Positions 1 to 6,273 of a stretch of DNA of 30,042 bases are shown here, piece after piece; position 1 is the first letter of the stretch, and the number at the start of each line of letters is the position of its first letter. The notes under the pieces were generated by a model. That model was not told the DNA's origin. It ran no database searches and saw nothing but the letters and a program-made list of their open reading frames with translations. This DNA comes from UMGS1532 sp045594795 (GTDB taxonomy: Bacteria; Bacillota; Clostridia; Oscillospirales; Acutalibacteraceae): positions 1 through 30,042 of the forward strand of contig JAZNZF010000062.1 of the NCBI GenBank assembly GCA_045594795.1. Reading direction: 5' to 3'. The translations under genes and the position numbers were made by a program.

Positions 1-66
1 TCCGGCAAGGTACGATTGTACTGCCGCTATCTTTAATTCAGCACTATACTTCTTGTTTTTACGCAT
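1..66 (-). CDS. IS3-family transposase OrfA, N-terminus only (runs off window)
   Basis: The minus strand starts with ATG at position 66 and stays open to the window edge, giving 22 residues that begin MRKNKKYSAELKIAAVQSYL. This is the typical start of the helix-turn-helix OrfA subunit of IS3/IS150-group transposases, which binds the element's ends. The rest of the element lies outside the window, so its integrity cannot be judged. It reads away from mgtE, and its 5' end lies just past the mgtE stop codon. Family assignment rests on the short N-terminal pattern only. Confidence 0.7.
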   Translation of the reverse strand, partial: MRKNKKYSAELKIAAVQSYLAG

Positions 67-74
67 AAAAATAA

Positions 75-129
75 CCCCTTAAAGTAGTCTTGAAAACTTT
101 TTGTTTTTTCAAGTGTCTACTCTAAGGGG
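75..129. repeat. Long imperfect hairpin at the IS end
   Basis: CCCCTTA, AGTAG and CTTGAAAA on the left pair with TTTTCAAG, CTACT and TAAGGGG on the right around a 9-base loop. This gives a stem of about 20 bp with small mismatches. It lies directly upstream of the OrfA start. In IS elements such hairpins can block translation of transposase from outside transcripts; that role is inferred here. Confidence 0.7.
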
Positions 130-166
130 ATTATATCAAAAATTCTAAATCTGCGCTTTTAAATTT

Positions 167-1543
167 TTACATCAGCGGGGTAAGGAAAATTGTTGTAACA
201 CCGAAATAGATTAGTAGCGAGATGGCGTCAACAATAGTTGTAATAAACGGACTTGCCATAACCGCAGGGTCAAGATGCAGAACCTCTGCTATAATCGGTA
301 GCGCGCAACCCACAAGCTTTGCCACAACAATGGTAATTGCCATTGTTACACACACCACAAAGGCTATAAGGCAGGTTTGCTCGAAGGTGTAGCCCTCGAA
401 TGCGCCGATTAAAAGGTAATCCACAAGCAAAATCTTTACGTAGTTGATTATGCCAAGCACGATACCGCAAAGTACGCCAACGCGCAATTCTTTCCAAATA
501 ACCCTTAAAATATCGGCAATTTCAATTTCGCCCAAAGAGAGTCCGCGAATAATAGTAACCGACGATTGCGAGCCCGAGTTACCGCCCGTACCCATAAGCA
601 TAGGGATAAAAGAGGTTAACACCACTATTGCCTTTAATTTTGCCTCGAAGCCCGAAATTATCGCGCCCGTAAAGGTGGCAGAAAGCATAAGAATAAGTAG
701 CCAAGGTATGCGGTTTTTAACCGTTTCGAAAATACCGGTTTTAAGGTAGGGCTTGTCGGTTGAAATGATAGCCGCCATTTTTTCGATATCCTCGGTGTTC
801 TCTTCTTGGATAACGTCGATAGCGTCGTCAACCGTGATAATACCAACAAGGCGGTTTTCCTTGTCAACTACGGGCAAAACAGAAAGGTCGTACTTATCGA
901 AAAGCTGGGCTACGTCTTCCTTATCGTCTAAGGTGCCAGCCGAAATAACGTTGGTTTCCATTAGCTCGGACACGGGGATATCGCCCTCGGCAAAAAGTAA
1001 ATCCTTAACCGTAACGATACCCTTTAACTTGCGGTTGCTGTCGGTAACGTAGCAGGTGTAAACGGTTTCCTTGTCAATACCCGTTTTCTTAATACGGCTA
1101 AAGGCTTGCTCAACCGTCATATTACGTTTTAAATCTATAAACTCGGGGGTCATAAGACTGCCCGCGCTGTCTTTTGGATATTTAAGCAGTTCGTTTATGG
1201 CTTTTCTGGTCTCAAGGTCGGCGCCGTGCAATATGCGTTTTACAACACCCGCGGGCATTTCCTCGATAATATCAACAACGTCGTCTAAATAAAGCTCGTC
1301 GACAACCGCCTTTAGCTCTTTATCACTAAAGCTTTTAATAAGACTCTCTTGCATATCGCCTTCGAGGTATGCAAAGGTCTCAGCGGCAAGCTCTTTAGGT
1401 AAAAGCCTGAACATCAGAATGCGCTGTTCGGAAGAAATTTCCTCAAACATAAGCGCAATATCAACAGGATTAATCTCTAAAAGCTCTGCTCTAAGCGGCG
1501 AAAAGCGTTTGCTTTCGAGCAGCTCTAAAATTCTTTCTGTCAC
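167..1543 (-). CDS. mgtE: Magnesium transporter MgtE
   Basis: 458 residues with a GTG start at 1543 behind an AGGAAGGGG ribosome binding site. MgtE is a homodimeric inner-membrane Mg2+ channel that is gated by cytosolic Mg2+. The layout is standard: an N-terminal superhelical domain (about 1-125), a CBS pair (about 130-250), a connecting helix, then five membrane helices (about 280-455). The conserved loop MGTGGNSGSQSS follows the first helix, and the last helices carry PFITTIVDAISLL with the Asp expected to line the Mg2+ path. Length is normal for the family. It is the last gene before the IS end, with 28 bp between its stop and the probable IS border. It has its own promoter, leader ORF and terminator-like hairpin upstream (1581-1846), which suggests regulation by attenuation. 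The family call is firm; regulation is inferred. Confidence 0.95.
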   Translation of the reverse strand: MTERILELLESKRFSPLRAELLEINPVDIALMFEEISSEQRILMFRLLPKELAAETFAYLEGDMQESLIKSFSDKELKAVVDELYLDDVVDIIEEMPAGVVKRILHGADLETRKAINELLKYPKDSAGSLMTPEFIDLKRNMTVEQAFSRIKKTGIDKETVYTCYVTDSNRKLKGIVTVKDLLFAEGDIPVSELMETNVISAGTLDDKEDVAQLFDKYDLSVLPVVDKENRLVGIITVDDAIDVIQEENTEDIEKMAAIISTDKPYLKTGIFETVKNRIPWLLILMLSATFTGAIISGFEAKLKAIVVLTSFIPMLMGTGGNSGSQSSVTIIRGLSLGEIEIADILRVIWKELRVGVLCGIVLGIINYVKILLVDYLLIGAFEGYTFEQTCLIAFVVCVTMAITIVVAKLVGCALPIIAEVLHLDPAVMASPFITTIVDAISLLIYFGVTTIFLTPLM

Positions 1544-1580
1544 AAAACTATCCCCTTCCTAAAAACTTAAAAATTGGCGC

Positions 1581-1609
1581 AAAAAATCCTACATAACAAT
1601 ATATGTAGG
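1581..1609 (-). terminator. Attenuator-like terminator upstream of mgtE
   Basis: On the minus strand CCTACATA pairs with TATGTAGG (8 bp, 6-base loop), followed by ATTTTTT. It lies about 40 bases before the mgtE start codon and about 200 bases after the promoter at 1818-1846, so transcripts must pass it to reach mgtE. A second small hairpin, GGCAGT-TTTT-ACTGCC (1618-1633), sits just before it and could help choose between alternative folds. Confidence 0.65.
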
Positions 1610-1681
1610 AGAGTAGCGGCAGTAAAAACTGCCAAAGGTAGATAGTACAAAACAAGCTAAAAGCACAAAAAAGTGCTAAAA

Positions 1682-1780
1682 TTATGCAATGTTGGTAACG
1701 CGCACGGAATTGCCAACAATAAGGGCATAATAAACAAAGCTCACTCGGGGTTTTGTACCACTACTGCTACCAGACTCCAT
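1682..1780 (-). CDS. 32-residue leader ORF upstream of mgtE
   Basis: ATG at 1780 is preceded by AAAGGTG with 8-base spacing, a good ribosome binding site; the in-between ATG at 1788 is too close to that site. The product starts MESGSSSGTKPRVSFVYYAL and ends VRVTNIA. It has a Ser/Gly-rich head and a hydrophobic middle, and I recognise no family. It lies between a consensus promoter and a terminator-like hairpin, all upstream of mgtE on the same strand. That is the layout of a regulatory leader peptide, as known for mgtL upstream of enterobacterial mgtA. Whether translation senses Mg2+ is inference. No M-box Mg2+ riboswitch is visible in this leader. It could instead be an independent small protein. 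Confidence 0.55.
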   Translation of the reverse strand: MESGSSSGTKPRVSFVYYALIVGNSVRVTNIA

Positions 1781-1817
1781 ACGCTCATCACCTTTCAAAT
1801 TTAAATTTTCTTTTAGT

Positions 1818-1846
1818 ATTATACACCTTTTTTTAAGTTTTTACAA
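1818..1846 (-). promoter_or_regulatory. Sigma-A promoter of the mgtE leader
   Basis: On the minus strand TTGTAA (1841-1846) and TATAAT (1818-1823) are separated by 17 bases. The predicted start near 1811 places the leader ORF about 30 bases downstream. Confidence 0.75.
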
Positions 1847-1853
1847 GCATTTT

Positions 1854-2102
1854 TTATTCGCCGTGTTCAGCGCGGATGCGTTCGTTGACCGAGGCATCCA
1901 TTATAGAAACTAATTTTAAATCAACCTCTTTTATGGGAATAGTTGCTATATCAGGTTTTTCACCACATTGTGGAAAATTTATTAACCAGTAACCATTAAT
2001 TTTTTCATCATCACATATCCAACCGCGCATGCCTTTATGCACACCGTCTGAGGCATATTCTTCTTTTTCAACTATAATTTCAACTCTATCTAAATGTTTC
2101 AT
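1854..2102 (-). CDS. Putative immunity protein, copy 1 (DUF4926-like)
   Basis: 82 residues from the ATG at 2102, chosen because GGAGGG precedes it; the longer in-frame start overlaps the end of the upstream toxin-like gene and has no ribosome site of its own. The protein begins MKHLDRVEIIVEKEEY and carries KGMRGWI, GYWLINFPQ and the tail DASVNERIRAEHGE. The pattern (early V-E-I, a KGxxG turn, then a hydrophobic strand with Asp-Leu) resembles small SH3-like DUF4926 proteins, often found beside toxin genes; that family call is tentative. It follows the toxin-like gene with a 16-base gap and is strongly similar to the gene at 2876-3127. The role as antitoxin/immunity factor is inferred from position. 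Confidence 0.7.
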   Translation of the reverse strand: MKHLDRVEIIVEKEEYASDGVHKGMRGWICDDEKINGYWLINFPQCGEKPDIATIPIKEVDLKLVSIMDASVNERIRAEHGE

Positions 2103-2118
2103 ATTGTTCCCTCCAAAA

Positions 2119-2711
2119 TCATTTTCTACCATAAGGTGTATTTAATTTTATGTGACCATTAGGTAAAACACTCCAACCTGAAATAAATGTAACAAAACCA
2201 ATGCCTTTTTTCTTGGCAAAACAATAGTAATATTTATTCTTTGGCAATATCTATCTAATTTCCCTAAGATATAATCTCCCTTTAGATATTTTTCTCGTGC
2301 TTGGCGTTCGAATTCCTCTTTTAGCCACATAGAATCTTCTATGGTGTAACCCCAACCTTCAAATAGTTTCTGTTTGCCGTGTTTGTAAGAACCATCTGGG
2401 TCGAATAGATAGGGGTCAAACTTGCTATAATCACTATGTGCAACAGCATTTTCTTTAACCGTAGAATAATCTAAAGCCTCTAATTTGCAATGGCAATTTG
2501 GATGCTGAGGATGTTTCGGCATATTATCCTTATTAAACCAACAGCCGTCAAGCATTAGACAGGTTTCGCAATGGCTTAGTCCTTTGCTTACGTGCACCCA
2601 TTTTATCCAGTTTTGTTCATTGCTCTTGTAAAAAAGCTTAATTGTCCACCATTTTTCTTGACAGAACAGATTTTCTGAAGGGGCAGAAAACCCTTTTAAT
2701 ATGATATCCAT
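2119..2711 (-). pseudogene. Polymorphic-toxin-like protein (DUF6883-like C-terminus), frameshifted
   Basis: ATG at 2711 follows AAAGGAG, so the start is genuine although the protein lacks a secretion domain. Residues about 45-80 show HCETCLMLDGCWF and HPNCHCKLE, a Cys/His pattern like the C-terminal part of phage Mu F-like minor head proteins, which also occurs in toxin linkers. The C-terminal part (GWGYTIEDSMW, KGDYILGKLDRY, INITIVLPRK) resembles DUF6883, from memory. The open frame runs to 2148 with a nonsense tail. In the -1 frame the protein resumes sensibly as KGIGFVTFISGWSVLPNGHI and stops at 2119-2121, just before the immunity gene's ribosome site. The break lies at six A bases (2206-2211), where the minus strand reads A AAA AAG. 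It is either a one-base deletion or programmed -1 frameshifting. Confidence 0.6.
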
Positions 2712-2875
2712 AGAACACTCCTTTAAAATAGTAAAGAAAAATCTTTCTATATAAAGGAGTAGGTAATCACGAAAGCTGCATAAATCTATGCAACTATTTT
2801 AAAATGTTTACAATTTGTTCACAAACACGCCGTTGTAGCCTGGGATTAAAAGGAAATAATAATTATTACGCTAAT
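2712..2875. other. 164-bp gap between toxin-like gene and immunity copy 2
   Basis: AT-rich, with no terminator. On the minus strand a short open stretch after the immunity stop ends IPGYNGVFVNKL before a TAA at about 2808. It could be the scar of a lost toxin C-terminus, but it is too short to support. Confidence 0.3.
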
Positions 2876-3127
2876 TTATTCTCCATGTTCGGCTTTAATT
2901 CGTTCGTTGACCGAGGCATCCATTCCATTTGGTAAATGTTTAAGGTCGCTTTCAAGGATGCTGATTTCTGCTATATCGTCTTTTTCTCCATATTGTGGAA
3001 AGTTTATTAACCAGTAACCATTAACTTTTTTATCATAACAAATCCAACCCTGCATGCCCTTGTGCACGCCCTCTTTAGCGTACTTTTCTTTTTCAACAAT
3101 TACTTCAACACAATCCATTTCTTTCAT
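2876..3127 (-). CDS. Putative immunity protein, copy 2 (DUF4926-like)
   Basis: 83 residues from the ATG at 3127, preceded by GGAGG. It begins MKEMDCVEVIVEKEKY and shares KGMQGWI, GYWLINFPQYGEK and the tail DASVNERIKAEHGE with the copy at 1854-2102, so the two are recent paralogues. It has no toxin directly upstream: it follows rsmF, and its leader (TGATTTTTGGAGG) starts inside the rsmF stop codon. It therefore looks like an orphan immunity gene co-transcribed with rsmF, a common situation in immunity arrays. Function is inferred from the family pattern and from its twin. Confidence 0.7.
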   Translation of the reverse strand: MKEMDCVEVIVEKEKYAKEGVHKGMQGWICYDKKVNGYWLINFPQYGEKDDIAEISILESDLKHLPNGMDASVNERIKAEHGE

Positions 3128-3145
3128 ATTACTTACCTCCAAAAA

Positions 3146-4480
3146 TCACAATGTCCTAAGCCCTTTTGGGTAGTAGTTTTTAAGTCTGCCGCCGCTTGCC
3201 TTACCAAAGCCGCAAGGGATTCCCTCAATTAAAACGCGAGTGTAGCCCGAAAATCCGACTGCCTCTATCTCCTCGCCGTGTATAAATGCGGCAACGCGTG
3301 GGTCAGAAAGGGATAAATCAAGCTCGTTTTGGCAAACTACAAAAGGGCACATATATAGCGCGTGAGAGGGAACAAAACGCTTTGGGTTAGGCTCGTTAAG
3401 TAACAAACCACAACGCAAAACACCTACCTTGTCTGGCGGTGTGATATCTGGTGTAAGATAAAGCCTCTCCCCTTTTTGCACTATGTTGCCCTCGGTTAGC
3501 GTGATGCTGTTTTCTTCAAAAAACTTTTTAGCGGTATTAATTAGTGTTTGGTCTTTTTGAGGTTTTGCTTTGAGGCAATTAATAGGATTTCTCGGTTCGT
3601 CGCCCTGTTTTTTAAGTAGGGCTACAAAATGCCCCTCACCGCCGTCTACTGTAAATATTCTGCGTACCTCGGGCATACCTATTCCCTGCCTGCCAAAGCT
3701 TTGTGTAATGCTTTGTAGACAAAAAATGGGGTTATCTGCTAAAAACTTACTTATAACACCCTCGTTTTCCTCGTAAGAATAGGTGCAGGTGGAATAAACC
3801 AAGCTACCGCCCGCGCGCAAGGTAATAGCTGCCGAGTTTAAAATTTTTAGTTGACGGTTAGCACAGCTTAAAACGTTTTCCCTACTCCAGTTTTCTATTG
3901 CTTTTGGCTCTTTGCGAATCATACCTTCGCCCGAGCATGGCGCATCGACCAAAACTTTATCAAAACAGCCCTCAAGGGTAGGGCAGAGTATATCGGGCAT
4001 AGTGGCGGAAATAACACCGTTTGCAATTCCCATACGTTCAAAGTTAGAAATAAGAATCTCGGCACGTTTTGAAACGGGCTCGTTACTCCAAATAAGCCCT
4101 GTGTCGCCTAAAGCCGCGGCAATTTGGGTAGACTTACCGCCAGGTGCGGCGCAAAGGTCTAAAACGTAATCATTAGGCTTTGGGTCAAGCACCGTTACGG
4201 CAGAGGTTGCCGAGGGCTCTTGCGAATAGTAAGCGCCTGCGTGGTGCAAAGGATGGTTGCCAACCGAAAACTCGTCGTCAACATAAAAACCGTTTTTGCA
4301 AAATGGGGTAGGCTTATTTGCAATATTAAGCTCGATTAATTTTTCGGCACTGCATTTTAAGGTGTTTGCACGAATACCGCGAAAAGCAGTACTAGAAAGC
4401 GAGGTTAAAAACTTTTCGCTGTCGGGATAGTGGGAAGCAACCTTTTTTAAATTTTCAAGAAATTCGTTTGGTAAATTCAA
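3146..4480 (-). CDS. rsmF: rRNA cytosine-C5 methyltransferase, RsmF/NOL1-NOP2-Sun family
   Basis: 444 residues starting from TTG at 4480 (MNLPNEFLENL); AAAGGA lies 9 bases upstream, and family members usually begin MNLPxxFL. An earlier TTG at 4489 touches the ribosome site and is unlikely. The enzyme uses S-adenosylmethionine to make m5C in 16S rRNA. Visible motifs: the SAM site LDLCAAPGGKSTQIAAAL, VDAPCSGEGMIRKEP with the motif IV Cys, and YSTCTYSYEENE with the catalytic motif VI Cys. A C-terminal RNA-binding region (about 300-444) contains the YPKGLR ending common in Firmicute members. It is the first gene of a minus-strand run leading into the immunity/toxin genes. The exact target base is not deducible. 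Confidence 0.92.
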   Translation of the reverse strand: MNLPNEFLENLKKVASHYPDSEKFLTSLSSTAFRGIRANTLKCSAEKLIELNIANKPTPFCKNGFYVDDEFSVGNHPLHHAGAYYSQEPSATSAVTVLDPKPNDYVLDLCAAPGGKSTQIAAALGDTGLIWSNEPVSKRAEILISNFERMGIANGVISATMPDILCPTLEGCFDKVLVDAPCSGEGMIRKEPKAIENWSRENVLSCANRQLKILNSAAITLRAGGSLVYSTCTYSYEENEGVISKFLADNPIFCLQSITQSFGRQGIGMPEVRRIFTVDGGEGHFVALLKKQGDEPRNPINCLKAKPQKDQTLINTAKKFFEENSITLTEGNIVQKGERLYLTPDITPPDKVGVLRCGLLLNEPNPKRFVPSHALYMCPFVVCQNELDLSLSDPRVAAFIHGEEIEAVGFSGYTRVLIEGIPCGFGKASGGRLKNYYPKGLRTL

Positions 4481-4565
4481 AATTTCCAATCCTTTCTTTT
4501 ATAGCTTTTGGCTGTATATTATTTCGCAGTTTGCAAATAATAATCTTGAAAGAGGGGTGACACTA

Positions 4566-4736
4566 ATGCAAAACAATAACAACAATCAGAACAGACAGAG
4601 CAATCAGCAGAACAATCAGAACAACAATAATCAAAACAATAACAATAATCAGAACAGACAGAGCAATCAGAACAATCAAAACAACAACAATCAGCAGAAC
4701 AGACAGAGTAATCAGAGCAATCAAAACAACCGATAA
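4566..4736 (+). CDS. 56-residue Asn/Gln-rich low-complexity protein
   Basis: ATG at 4566 follows GAGGGGTGA at good spacing, and a strong terminator follows the stop, so this strand is very likely the coding one. The product uses only five amino acids: 31 Asn, 16 Gln, 4 Arg, 4 Ser and the initial Met. The motif NRQSNQ recurs at residues 9-14, 30-35 and 45-50. There are no hydrophobic residues after Met1, so it must be disordered or prion-like. No family is recognised; small N/Q-rich proteins of Clostridia are sometimes spore-associated, but nothing here shows that. The opposite strand is open and Cys/Asp-rich purely because of the repeat composition. It is divergent from rsmF and stands alone. 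Confidence 0.65.
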   Translation: MQNNNNNQNRQSNQQNNQNNNNQNNNNNQNRQSNQNNQNNNNQQNRQSNQSNQNNR

Positions 4737-4743
4737 TTGTACG

Positions 4744-4774
4744 GTGCAGTCGCTTGCGGCTGCACTTTTTATTT
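4744..4774 (+). terminator. Intrinsic terminator of the Asn/Gln-rich gene
   Basis: GTGCAGTCG pairs with CGGCTGCAC (9 bp with one G-T) around CTTG, followed by TTTTTATTTAT. It begins 7 bases after the stop codon. Confidence 0.85.
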
Positions 4775-4857
4775 ATCTGTAACCCTACATAACAACAGTA
4801 TTGTAGCATAAATAAGTAAAAAAAGCAATATTGTGTTAATAAAAAGCAATATTTTAA

Positions 4858-4886
4858 TTTACTTGTTAAAAAAATATAATTATAAT
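4858..4886 (+). promoter_or_regulatory. Promoter of the acidic small peptide gene
   Basis: TTTACT (4858-4863) and TATAAT (4881-4886) are 17 bases apart. The predicted start near 4893 leaves a 5' leader of about 90 bases. The element AAAAAGCAATATT occurs twice just upstream (about 4822 and 4841). Confidence 0.6.
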
Positions 4887-4982
4887 ATAGGGGTGAATAT
4901 ATATATTTCTTGTATTATATACATTTTGTCTACATATAGCAACGTTGTCAGTAATTAATAAGAAAGGTTAGTTATTAGTTAT

Positions 4983-5117
4983 ATGAAAAAGTATATTACA
5001 CCCGAATTTGACCTAATCAAAGAGCTCGAAGATAATATTTGTTATGACGTAGTAGTTGATGCGTCCGAGATGGGCTATCTCGAATTGGATAGCTTAGAAG
5101 ACGAGTTGGAAGACTAA
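4983..5117 (+). CDS. 44-residue acidic small protein, possible peptide precursor
   Basis: The ORF runs from ATG at 4983 to TAA at 5115-5117. It begins MKKYITPEFDLIKELEDNI, has one Cys (Cys20), and ends in an acidic tail, LEDELED; 15 of 44 residues are Asp or Glu. The only ribosome-site candidate, GAAAGG, is about 16 bases upstream, which is long. The MKKYxTPE opening is common in short clostridial peptides annotated as hypothetical or RiPP-like, but no modifying enzyme is nearby. Support comes from the promoter at 4858-4886 and the hairpins and terminator behind it, so the gene forms its own transcription unit. Function unknown. Confidence 0.55.
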   Translation: MKKYITPEFDLIKELEDNICYDVVVDASEMGYLELDSLEDELED

Positions 5118-5155
5118 GCCGACTTCACACAGCATACTATAGGTTTCAATAACAC

Positions 5156-5173
5156 TATTGCCGCAAGGCAATA
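5156..5173 (+). other. GCAA-tetraloop hairpin downstream of the small gene
   Basis: TATTGCC and GGCAATA form a perfect 7-bp stem closed by a GCAA (GNRA-type) tetraloop. There is no T-tract, so it is not a terminator; it may stabilise the mRNA end. Confidence 0.6.
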
Positions 5174-5196
5174 ACAACACCCCAACAAAGTTAAAA

Positions 5197-5226
5197 GAAG
5201 CACGAAAATTTCGTGCTTCTTTTTTT
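5197..5226. terminator. Intrinsic terminator, probably shared by both strands
   Basis: GAAGCACG and CGTGCTTC form an 8-bp stem with a 7-base loop, followed by seven T on the plus strand. It ends the small-peptide transcript. The minus strand also has TTCTTTT after the stem, so it may end the cysK transcript too. Confidence 0.85.
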
Positions 5227-5300
5227 GTCCTTTAGAGTACGACTCTTAATAAAGTGTTTCCCAAGAAGTTGCTTTATATTGCCCTTAATCTTTGATATGA

Positions 5301-6230
5301 TTAATTGAAAAGCTCGGTGGAGAGGTAGCGGTCACCCGTGTCGGCAAGCAGAACGACAACCGTTTTGTCATTGTTTTTTGGGTCTGCCGCTATTTTTATT
5401 GCGGCGTGTAATGCCGCGCCCGAGGAAATTCCGCAAAGCAGACCTTCACGCTTTGCTAAAAGGCGAGCCGAATTATAGGCATCTTGCTCGGTAGCGGTTA
5501 TAATTTCATCGTAAACCGAGGTGTCAAGCACGTCGGGTACAAAGCCTGCGCCGATGCCTTGCAGACCGTGTTTACCCGCCGCTTTACCCGACAATACAGC
5601 CGAGCTTTCGGGCTCTACTGCAATAATCTTAATATCTTTTATATGCTCTTTTAGGTAGCTACCAACGCCTGTAATTGTACCTCCCGTGCCAACGCCTGCT
5701 ACAAAGTAGTCGAGCTCGCCGTCAGTGTCCTCTAAAATTTCGGGAGCGGTGGTATTATAGTGGGCTTTTGGGTTAGCGGGGTTTTGGAACTGCCCCGCAA
5801 TAATGCTGTTTTTATATTGCTCTTTTAGTTCGTTTGCTTTATTTATAGCACCCGTCATACCAAGGGCGCCATCGGTAAGCACAAGCTCGGCGCCGTATGC
5901 CTTTAGTAATTGCCTACGCTCTAAAGACATTGTATCGGGCATAACGATAATTAGCCTAATCCCGCGCGCAGCACAAACCGCGGCAAGACCGATTCCTGTG
6001 TTGCCCGAGGTTGCCTCGATTATAACCGAATCCTCTTTTAACCGACCCGATTCCTCGGCAGTTTTAATCATTTCAAGCGCAACGCGGTCTTTTACCGAGC
6101 CACCCGGATTAAAGCTTTCTACCTTTGCTAAAATCTTTGCGTTAAGCTTTAACTCTTTTTCGATATTGCAAAGGCGCAAAAGTGGTGTTTTGCCCACAAG
6201 CTCTGAAGCTGACATATAAATTTTAGCCAT
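5301..6230 (-). CDS. cysK: Cysteine synthase (O-acetylserine sulfhydrylase)
   Basis: 309 residues, usual length. This PLP enzyme makes cysteine from O-acetylserine and sulfide in the cytosol. Visible: NPGGSVKDR with the PLP lysine at Lys47, TSGNTGIGLA (74-83) for substrate/PLP phosphate binding, GVGTGGTITGVGSYLKE, and CGISSGAA near the end. The start has AAGGAG 8 bases upstream. It follows the DUF4432 gene after 43 bp on the same strand, with a terminator downstream at 5197-5226. There is no C-terminal CBS domain, so a cystathionine beta-synthase is unlikely. No T-box or S-box is seen upstream. Confidence 0.95.
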   Translation of the reverse strand: MAKIYMSASELVGKTPLLRLCNIEKELKLNAKILAKVESFNPGGSVKDRVALEMIKTAEESGRLKEDSVIIEATSGNTGIGLAAVCAARGIRLIIVMPDTMSLERRQLLKAYGAELVLTDGALGMTGAINKANELKEQYKNSIIAGQFQNPANPKAHYNTTAPEILEDTDGELDYFVAGVGTGGTITGVGSYLKEHIKDIKIIAVEPESSAVLSGKAAGKHGLQGIGAGFVPDVLDTSVYDEIITATEQDAYNSARLLAKREGLLCGISSGAALHAAIKIAADPKNNDKTVVVLLADTGDRYLSTELFN

Positions 6231-6273
6231 TAATAACTCCTTAAAAGATTAATTAACATAATATAGTATGCGA

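Larger units (their letters stand above)
1..138 (-). mobile_element. End of an IS3-family insertion sequence
   Basis: This is the upstream end of the element carrying the OrfA start. It contains a long inverted repeat (75-129) and probably ends near 138, where the minus strand reads 5'-TGATATAATCCCC; IS3 elements commonly end in 5'-TG. The exact boundary and any target duplication cannot be fixed because the other end is missing. Confidence 0.5.

Noticed and set aside
1544..1800. M-box (ykoK) Mg2+ riboswitch upstream of mgtE
   Set aside because: None of the conserved M-box core segments is recognisable; the region is instead a short ORF plus simple hairpins.
2808..2875. Possible toxin remnant ending GYNGVFVNKL before immunity copy 1's toxin
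   Set aside because: Under 20 residues, no start codon, and no recognisable domain; may be chance.
4519..4809. Cys/Asp-rich ORF on the minus strand, opposite the Asn/Gln-rich gene
   Set aside because: It is the complement of a CAG/AAC/AAT repeat, spans the plus-strand terminator, and lacks a ribosome site.
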